64,000 nt of DNA from Leptospiraceae bacterium (GTDB lineage: Bacteria > Spirochaetota > Leptospiria > Leptospirales > Leptospiraceae): contig JAKRSH010000027.1 of NCBI GenBank assembly GCA_022402465.1, forward strand, positions 62,001-126,000. The letters are read 5' to 3'. The translations under genes were made by a program, and so were the position numbers. Under the pieces are notes generated by a model. It was not told the origin of the DNA. It made no database searches and was given only the letters and a program-made list of their open reading frames with translations. Below are positions 57,713 through 64,000 of this stretch, piece after piece. How positions within the stretch are numbered: the stretch's first letter is position 1; every line of letters begins with the position of its first letter.

Positions 57713-58674
57713 ATTATAATTTTTTCTATTTAATAAGAATTTGTAATTCTTTTATAAATTTGATTTTCTTAATTGCTGAGAGTCTTAAGTTCATATCTAA
57801 AGGGGGTATTATTTTATCTAAAACTGGGCACTGCTCTCAGTTCCGTATAAGGATTATTTTCATTGCATTTTTCATTTCGCCTATTAGCAATTTATATTCT
57901 ATCAACACAGTAATTCTCAAGAATTCAGATTCCTTACAAGGAATAGTAATAGGTCAAAATTTAGATACACTCAAATTAAAAACAGAAACAGGTGTGATAC
58001 TAAATATCCCCAAGAAAAAAATCTTAAAAGTTTTATATAAAGAAATAACAAAAAGAGAAATTGAACAAATCAGATTCAAGGAAGAAGAGAAATTAAGAAT
58101 AAACTCGGAAAAAGAAAAAGAAATTCGAAAATTAGCAGAACAAAAAAAGCTGGATGAACTAAATAAAATTAGAGAAACATACCTTTCCGAAGGAAACAAA
58201 GCTTATCCAAAAGAAAATTTAGGACCACTAAGTTCTTATAATATATATAATGCATATCCCATTCCAATTCTAGCCTTAGCAAGTCCTGAAGCAAGCTGTG
58301 AACCTTATGCTTATTCCAGCGATTGGTACATTCTTTTTGGTATATTCCGTTTAACATCACCCGATATGGGTGAACTGCTTCCTAAGGAATCTAAATTAAT
58401 TCAAATTCGATATGAAACAAGTTTTACTGATTTAGCAATTACTTTATTAGGTGGAATCGCTTTTTCATTAACTAAAAAGACTTTGTATATAGATTCATGC
58501 GAAGACAAGATTCAAAGACGTATGATTTCAGAACAAGAATTACAATTAGAAAAAGATGCAGAATCAAAAGTATTGGAAGAGTTAATGAAAGCGAAAGAGA
58601 AAGAAGAGCTAGAAGATAATATTAAACTAGAAATGGAAATCAAGAAACTTGAAAAAATTGGCCAACCGAAATAA
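57709..58674 (+). CDS. Exported hypothetical protein with charged helical segments
   Basis: A 321-residue reading. Two hydrophobic stretches open it (about residues 12-30 and 47-63, the second IRIIFIAFFISPISNLYS like a signal peptide), so the real start may lie later, near 57800 after an AAAGGGGG site. A small beta unit (LQGIVIGQNLDTLKLKTETG) is followed by long Lys/Glu-rich helices (about residues 118-165 and 265-321) around a more hydrophobic core with two Cys. No recognised family. Its end overlaps the repeat-protein gene by 26 bp. Confidence 0.5.
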   Translation: MNYNFFYLIRICNSFINLIFLIAESLKFISKGGIILSKTGHCSQFRIRIIFIAFFISPISNLYSINTVILKNSDSLQGIVIGQNLDTLKLKTETGVILNIPKKKILKVLYKEITKREIEQIRFKEEEKLRINSEKEKEIRKLAEQKKLDELNKIRETYLSEGNKAYPKENLGPLSSYNIYNAYPIPILALASPEASCEPYAYSSDWYILFGIFRLTSPDMGELLPKESKLIQIRYETSFTDLAITLLGGIAFSLTKKTLYIDSCEDKIQRRMISEQELQLEKDAESKVLEELMKAKEKEELEDNIKLEMEIKKLEKIGQPK

Positions 58675-60549
58675 ACTTCATAAAGCTGTATTATGTGCAT
58701 TCTTAATGAGTCATTTCATTAATTGTTATGCGAATCCAATTTTCAAAGATACCTTAGATAAGTATTTTGAAAGTGCCAATAATATTACAAACAATCTGCT
58801 TACCTTACTTGCCTTAGGATCTGGTTTTCTTCAGGCTCCAAGGGGTGCAAAAGTAGAATTAAAATTTTCAAGAAACAATGGCACTGCTTATACAAATAAC
58901 ACTGTAGAAACTATTTTAGATTCTACACAAAATAATTTTAAGAAAAATGTAATCCAAAAAACTACCAACTTTACAGATTCAGATGGTAAGGTTACCATTT
59001 ATTTTAATTCATTGAATCAAACTTATAAAATCGCAATCCAAGATAATACAGGAACACCATTGGCTCAATTGAGAATTTATATTCCGAGTGATATTGGAAG
59101 TTCTTTAAATTTAATACCTATTATAGAATTCGGTGATTTATTAGTCGAGATCATTTCAGTTTCTCCCATTGGAGGAAGTGTTCCTTCGAATTTAAATTAT
59201 CCAGGATCGCCTTTTATTTTTACAATCAACACTGATATAGGTGAAATAATTCCACTTGTTTCTGGTAGTATCAATTCCTGCCTTTCCTCCCCTGCTCTTC
59301 CTCAAGGAATGCAACTTCGACAAGATGATTGTGCTATAACTGGAGCGCCAAGCACTTTACAAAATGCTTCGACTTATAGAATTAAGGCATCAATCTTATT
59401 GGTAGCACAGAAACAGAGATAGTGATTACTGTTAATGATTCACCGCCCTCATCTTTGGTTTATTCGAGCTCGCCTTTCATTTTCACTATAAATACTTCAA
59501 TTCCAGTTCAAATTCCTAGTTATATTGGAACTATAACAAATTGCATTTCAAATCCTGCTCTTCCAACAGGACTAAGCCTAAGTCCAACAGATTGTTCCAT
59601 AAATGGAACACCAACTATAAATGTTAGCTCTTTAAGTTTTACAATAACCGCTTCTAATTCATTTGGTTCAACTAGTGTAGACATCCTCATAACAGTAAAT
59701 AATGTACCACCTAATAGTTTAAATTACTCTGGGACTCCATTTATTTTTACGGAATCTCTAGCTATTTCTTCTATTCATCCAACTTATTCAGGGACTATAA
59801 CTAATTGTATTTCAACACCTACACTGCCTCTTGGTCTTACCTTAAATCCTTCAACTTGTTCTATAGATGGAGTGCCAGCTGGGGTTCAAGCGAGTACGCT
59901 TTACACAATACAAGCCTCGAACGCGTTTGGATCCACTTCTTCCAATATTCATATTGCAGTAAATATTGCCCCACCATCATCTCTTACCTATTCCTCAAGT
60001 TCTTATACATTTACACAAAATGTCACTATATCAAATCTTATACCTACATACTCTGGCTCTGTTTCAAATTGTTCTGTAAGTCCAAGTTTACCAAGCGGTT
60101 TAAGTATAAATAGTTCCAATTGTGTTATTTCGGGAAATCCAGCAAATCTACAAATATCAACTAACTATACCATAACTGCAACTAATCCTTCTGGAAGTAC
60201 ACAAACATCGATTGATATAATAGTGAACGAAGCAGCACCGAATTCATTGGTATATGCAGGAACTCCATTTGTATTTACTCAAAATCTAACAATCACAGCA
60301 CAAATTCCAAGCATTACTGGTACAGTTTCCTCTTGTAGTTCATCGCCATCACTCCCAGTTGGCTTGGTTTTAAATCCTATCAATTGCACATTAAGTGGGA
60401 CACCAATTAGCAGCCAAAGCAGTACTATGTATACTATCACTGCAAGCAATACATCAGGTAGCACAAATGCACTAATTTTTATAACTATAAATATACCATC
60501 ATGCTTTATCACATCTGGTGCTATATTAGATTTATGCTTATTACAATAG
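58649..60549 (+). pseudogene. Ig-like (He_PIG-type) repeat surface lipoprotein, split by a one-base frameshift
   Basis: Two overlapping frames, 58649-59422 and 59422-60549, form one protein. The first opens with a TTG start, a signal region and lipobox FINC, a 150-residue non-repeat domain and Ig-like repeat 0. That repeat should end ASNxxGSTxxxIxITVN, but the frame shifts and gives ASILLVAQKQR and a stop. Read with one extra base near 59391-59394 it becomes NLIGSTETEIVITVND, joining the second frame, which carries four more repeats of about 87 residues. Each repeat has PF(I/V)FT, two Cys (NCISNP, TDCSI) and LPxGL. The cause may be mutation, phase switching or a sequence error. Confidence 0.8.
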
Positions 60550-60558
60550 GAGAATATT

Positions 60559-61221
60559 ATGAAAGAATTTAGGATCAAAATGCTAAAAAGCTTTTTACTT
60601 GGCTTATCCTTTGCTTTGGGTGTGGGAACAATAACAATTTATGGGGTAGCAATATCTGGAAGTATTGTAACATGGACAAGCGGACAGGCTTTAACCGCCG
60701 CAGATTTGAATACAACGATTTCCTCTTTGGTAAATACAATCGGTAATATCCCCGACTGGACCAAAATTGGGTCAAACGCAGTTTATACGGCTGGGAATGT
60801 TGGTATAGGAACTAGCTCGCCTACGCAAAATTTACACATTTCAAATGGCACTCAATCAATAATCAATGTTACTGGCGGCTCTGGTGTCAGCCACTATGGT
60901 TCAAATTCCACAGGAGCTTTTTTAACAACAGAATCAGCTATTCCATTTCAATTTTTTACAAACCAAAATGAACAAATGAGAATTGATAGCCTGGGAAATG
61001 TAGGAATTGGAAGACAAAATCCAACTAAGAAATTGGATGTTGCTGGAGAAATTAGAGCAAGCTCTTTAATGTTAATGGTTGATCAATCTACGATAACATA
61101 TGCAGCTAGAATTTTTGTTTCTTCGACTGGAAGCTGTGGATCACCTGCTACCTACCAGCAAATAGGTTCCATAGCAGGAATTGGAGTATTGTGTTGGGGA
61201 GAAGTGGTAAGCTATCCTTAA
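60559..61221 (+). CDS. Exported tail-fibre/adhesin-like protein
   Basis: A 220-residue protein with a signal or anchor helix (SFLLGLSFALGVGTITIYGVA). It has the phage-fibre-type repeats GNVGIGTSSPTQNLHIS and GNVGIGRQNPTKKLDVAG, which form trimeric shafts next to chaperone-type tips in fibre proteins. EIRASSLMLMVD and the Cys-pair end (GSCGSPATY, GVLCWGE) follow. The strong AGGAG site 8 bases before the ATG supports the start. It follows the repeat lipoprotein by 9 bp and looks co-transcribed. No phage genes accompany it, so a surface role is likely. Confidence 0.7.
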   Translation: MKEFRIKMLKSFLLGLSFALGVGTITIYGVAISGSIVTWTSGQALTAADLNTTISSLVNTIGNIPDWTKIGSNAVYTAGNVGIGTSSPTQNLHISNGTQSIINVTGGSGVSHYGSNSTGAFLTTESAIPFQFFTNQNEQMRIDSLGNVGIGRQNPTKKLDVAGEIRASSLMLMVDQSTITYAARIFVSSTGSCGSPATYQQIGSIAGIGVLCWGEVVSYP

Positions 61222-61444
61222 AATTAATGTACTTATTTTAATAAAATGAAAAAAAATCGACTAGCCTACTTACTATTTTAAAGAAATTTGAAAATAGATA
61301 GATTGTTAAAGTTTTACATAAGCTTATTTTGTCATAATATGTATTAATTTTATATTATATATTATAAATACATTATTAATTCGAAAAAATGCATTAATTT
61401 CAGGAATTAATTTAGAATTGTAAAATTTTTCTTGAAAAAATTAT

Positions 61445-61471
61445 ACATATACCGTTAAATACGGTATATGT
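61445..61471. promoter_or_regulatory. Perfect 11-bp inverted repeat before the small gene
   Basis: ACATATACCGT, loop TAAAT, ACGGTATATGT: both 11-base arms match exactly. It ends 14 bp before the ATG of the 42-codon gene, next to its GGGAG ribosome site. It could be an operator or an RNA hairpin that controls access to the start. The stretch 61222-61444 is very AT-rich with nothing else seen. Confidence 0.6.
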
Positions 61472-61485
61472 GGGAGAATAGAAAG

Positions 61486-61614
61486 ATGGAAAATATTTGG
61501 ACAGAACTATTACTTGAAATTTCGGATTTACCTACTTATGATATGAAAGCCTTCCTTATGTATTTCTTTGAGTCCAAAGAAGATTCAGAAATAATCATGT
61601 CCGCCTTATATTAA
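61486..61614 (+). CDS. Small protein of 42 residues
   Basis: ATG at 61486, stop at 61612-61614, with ribosome site GGGAG 10 bases before the start. The chain begins MENIWTELLLEISDLPTYD, has a Phe/Met-rich middle (KAFLMYFF) and ends MSALY. Acidic, no Cys, no signal peptide, may form two helices. No known family. The perfect inverted repeat placed before it argues for a real, controlled gene, but a chance frame in AT-rich DNA cannot be ruled out. Confidence 0.45.
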   Translation: MENIWTELLLEISDLPTYDMKAFLMYFFESKEDSEIIMSALY

Positions 61615-61635
61615 TAAAAAAGACCAAGCCCTAAA

Positions 61636-62238
61636 TCAAGCAGGTGGTCTTGTAGATAAGAGGTTCTCGTTTCCATAATGCTTATTCAAAATCTCTACCC
61701 ACAAAGGATTTTCCATAACAGGATAAGCATTTCTAAATCTTAACCAATCTAAAATAGTTAAAAGATTTAATTCAGATAATCCCATCTTCTCTTCTTTTGA
61801 AAAATAAATTCCATCTAATTCAGATTGAATCCAATTCAAGATAGAAGTCACTCGATTGGACTGTTTTAATAAGTATGGAACATCTTCTGGCTTCAGACCA
61901 TCATTCTTAAGATAAAAGACATTGATTGCTGATTCGACAGCTGTGTCTATGGCATGAATGATATTGGACTCTCTCCATTTTTCTTTACCACTTGGAATTC
62001 GTAGGCTTCCCGTTCCGAAATTCTCAAACAAATAAGAAATGATTACATGGCTATCCCATAATTTCATTCCATTTTCAAATTCGACATAAGGAACTTTCCA
62101 AAGTGGATTCTTAGTTCGCATTTCTGCCTGACCAGCTTCAGTAAGAGTATCAACTAAGGTATAATTTAATTTCAATTCTTTAATTATGAATCGAACTCTT
62201 CTAACGAAAGGTGAAGTGAGACTTCCATATAATTTCAT
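61636..62238 (-). CDS. Glutathione S-transferase family protein
   Basis: A 200-residue cytoplasmic protein. N-terminal thioredoxin-like domain: MKLYGSLTSPFVRRVRFIIKEL, with NPLWKVPYVEFENG (cis-Pro region) and LWDSHVIISYLFENFG. The C-terminal half is helical (AVESAINVFYL, LNLLTILDWLRF). It may conjugate glutathione to electrophiles or act in stress response; substrate not readable. Ends 22 bp past the small gene on the opposite strand. Confidence 0.88.
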   Translation of the reverse strand: MKLYGSLTSPFVRRVRFIIKELKLNYTLVDTLTEAGQAEMRTKNPLWKVPYVEFENGMKLWDSHVIISYLFENFGTGSLRIPSGKEKWRESNIIHAIDTAVESAINVFYLKNDGLKPEDVPYLLKQSNRVTSILNWIQSELDGIYFSKEEKMGLSELNLLTILDWLRFRNAYPVMENPLWVEILNKHYGNENLLSTRPPA

Positions 62239-62281
62239 AAATCATATAAGAAAAAGATAAGTTATTTTTGTCTAAAAGAAA

Positions 62282-64000
62282 TTATAGTTTTTTGATCCAT
62301 TTTAAAATTTTTGAATTAAGAATATCTATTTGTATTGGTTTTGATAAAAAATCATTCATTCCTGCTTTCATACATTTTTCCTCTTCACCTTGGGTGGTTC
62401 CTGCAGTAAGTGCAATGATAATACAATTATTTTTATTGGTCTTACGAATGCTAATTGTTGCATCTAGACCATTTAATTCAGGCATCTGAACGTCCATAAG
62501 AATTAAATCAGGCAAGAAACTTTCATATTTCTGAATTGCTTCAATTCCATTCGTTGCAACTTCAATGATAGCATTAGGAAGTATCCTTTTAACCAAAGAT
62601 TTAGATAATAACAAATTGACTGGATTATCTTCTGCAATTAAAACTTTGGTTAAATCAAGAATAATTGACTTTTCTTTGTTTATATTCTTCATTTTTTTAT
62701 TTGAAATATTAGAAGATATATCATCCAAGATGTTGGTGATAAATGATTCCGTTAATGGTTTGGTTAATGTAACAATTTTTTGAGTCGAGGATTCTATTCC
62801 AGATAAATCAACTTTATTAAATGAATTGGCAAGTAATATGATAGGTATGGATTTCTTGTTTTGATTCATTGAATATAATAAATTAGATAAAAATAATTTA
62901 TTAATAAAACATACCGATTGATCGATTATTATTAAATCAAAATTTAAGTCTTCACTTGGATTAATATAATTTATTAATTTAGAATCATCATGTAATACTA
63001 GCTCGGATTTGATATTATATAAACTCAATATATTCTTTATATTTTTGCCAGACTTTTCCAGTCGCTCAATAATTAACACATTATTGATATTATTATAAGA
63101 CTCTCTTACCTTTTCTAGATCTGGGTATTTCTTAGATTCAATAATAAAAGAAAATTTACTACCCTTCCCCAAATTACTTTGGATCAACAATTTAGAATTC
63201 ATTAAATTTAATAGATTGTTTGAAATACTTAAGCCTAAGCCACTTCCTCCATATTTCCTTGAAGTTGTTGAATCAGCCTGTGAGAAAACTTCTAAAATCT
63301 TTGTTTGGTCCTTTTCTGAGATTCCTATCCCAGTATCCCTAACAGAAAACTCAATTTGAATTAAATTATCTTCTTGAACATCTTTTAAAATTTTAGATGA
63401 AATCTCCACTTCACCTTTATCAGTAAACTTTATTGCATTACTCAATAAGTTTACTAAAATTTGTCTTAAGCGTATTGGATCAACTTCTATGGTATGAAAA
63501 TTTTCATAATCAATATCAACTAATAAATCCAATCCTTTTTCTATAGCCTTGTATTTAACTAAATCAATAGATTGCTCAATAATATCTACTCGGTTTACAA
63601 TTTCTGGACTTAACTCCATCTTTCCTGCTTCAATTTTGGAAAAATCTAAAATATCATTTATAAGATCTAATAATGAATGTGCGGATTGATTTACAATATT
63701 CATGTATCGTCTTTGGTTAGAATCTAGTTTTGAATTCATAAGCATTTCACTGAATCCGATAACTCCATTCAAAGGTGTTCTTATTTCATGACTCATATTC
63801 GCTAAGAATTCTGATTTAGCCTTAGAAGCTGCTTCTGCAATTTCCTTCAGATGAACTAATTCATACTCAATTTCTTTTTTTTCTGTTATATCTTTCAAAA
63901 TTCCAGTAATGTAAACTGGCTTGTCTTCTTTATTTTTTATAATCTTGGTGGTATTTTCAACCCATCTATGAGAACCATCTGGTCGAACAATTCTATAACT
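62282..64000 (-). CDS. Hybrid sensor histidine kinase / response regulator (N-terminus beyond window)
   Basis: The reading frame stays open to the right edge, so the kinase is longer than the 538 residues after the first TTG. Upstream codons give a PAS/PAC end ([18 protein letters not shown], then [10 protein letters not shown]). H-box [19 protein letters not shown] with phospho-His, N-box [17 protein letters not shown]-boxes [11 protein letters not shown] and [16 protein letters not shown] degenerate receiver (about residues 270-390, IIIDQSV lacks clear phosphorylation sites) precedes a full receiver, [14 protein letters not shown] with phospho-Asp in [13 protein letters not shown] and Lys in LTAGTT...LSKPI. 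A cytoplasmic part of a phosphorelay. The gene and its signal lie mainly outside. Confidence 0.92.
   Translation of the reverse strand, partial: SYRIVRPDGSHRWVENTTKIIKNKEDKPVYITGILKDITEKKEIEYELVHLKEIAEAASKAKSEFLANMSHEIRTPLNGVIGFSEMLMNSKLDSNQRRYMNIVNQSAHSLLDLINDILDFSKIEAGKMELSPEIVNRVDIIEQSIDLVKYKAIEKGLDLLVDIDYENFHTIEVDPIRLRQILVNLLSNAIKFTDKGEVEISSKILKDVQEDNLIQIEFSVRDTGIGISEKDQTKILEVFSQADSTTSRKYGGSGLGLSISNNLLNLMNSKLLIQSNLGKGSKFSFIIESKKYPDLEKVRESYNNINNVLIIERLEKSGKNIKNILSLYNIKSELVLHDDSKLINYINPSEDLNFDLIIIDQSVCFINKLFLSNLLYSMNQNKKSIPIILLANSFNKVDLSGIESSTQKIVTLTKPLTESFITNILDDISSNISNKKMKNINKEKSIILDLTKVLIAEDNPVNLLLSKSLVKRILPNAIIEVATNGIEAIQKYESFLPDLILMDVQMPELNGLDATISIRKTNKNNCIIIALTAGTTQGEEEKCMKAGMNDFLSKPIQIDILNSKILKWIKKL

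Noticed and set aside
60559..61221. Prophage remnant
   Set aside because: The fibre-like repeats are the only phage-like feature; no capsid, terminase, integrase or lysis genes nearby.

Overview
The window looks like a chromosomal segment of a low-GC, double-membraned spirochaete, most likely a Leptospiraceae member (inference). The evidence is as follows. Many secreted proteins carry the loose spirochaetal lipobox, with N, D or S before the Cys (ISNC, LSLNC, FINC, LSDC, LYSC). There is an LPS-type surface-sugar toolkit (DUF4254 plus GT9, GT4, O-antigen ligase), a TonB-dependent receptor with outer-membrane barrels, and 7TM/PP2C signalling phosphatases. No phage, plasmid or CRISPR locus is visible, and most of the window is ordinary housekeeping sequence.

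Layout. Positions 1-14 kb hold alaS (cut by the left edge), ppc, a GGQ ribosome-rescue protein, a lipoyl protein/phosphoesterase/Mrp operon, a PabB-PabC fusion, the conserved xerC-hslV-hslU operon and recA with a strong terminator. Positions 14-26 kb hold an esterase, clpB under a CIRCE-like operator, two tandem lipoprotein PP2C phosphatases, a very small SF1 helicase, tRNA-Val(GAC), a thioesterase and a ubiA-hydrolase-ubiX operon. Positions 26-43 kb hold secreted and outer-membrane proteins, an ACT-domain protein, paired hydrolases, the surface-sugar genes, class I fumarase, two TetR regulators each near a palindromic site, a GH5 glycosidase and an acyl desaturase. Positions 43-56 kb hold a FecA-like receptor, a cysK-topA-msrB operon, a porin-like barrel paired with a FecR/c-heme protein, a DUF1566 lipoprotein, an RsbW-type kinase, xerD and trxB.

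Positions 56-61.6 kb are the accessory part. They contain an AT-rich 0.9 kb gap, uncharacterised small genes, a surface protein made of five Ig-like repeats and split by a one-base frameshift, a tail-fibre-like secreted protein, and a 42-codon gene behind a perfect inverted repeat. The window ends in a GST and the C-terminal part of a PAS/histidine kinase/receiver hybrid.

The most unusual structure is at 51676-53197. A 37-bp exact direct repeat brackets a single DUF1566 lipoprotein gene. One copy is the true 3' end of the rsbW-like gene and the other lies just past the cargo gene. This is the footprint expected of a one-gene cassette inserted at a gene's 3' end, and the gene just upstream of the target encodes XerD. 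Other leads are the FecR/CxxCH protein with its barrel partner, the repeat-gene frameshift, and the inverted repeat with its 42-codon gene.
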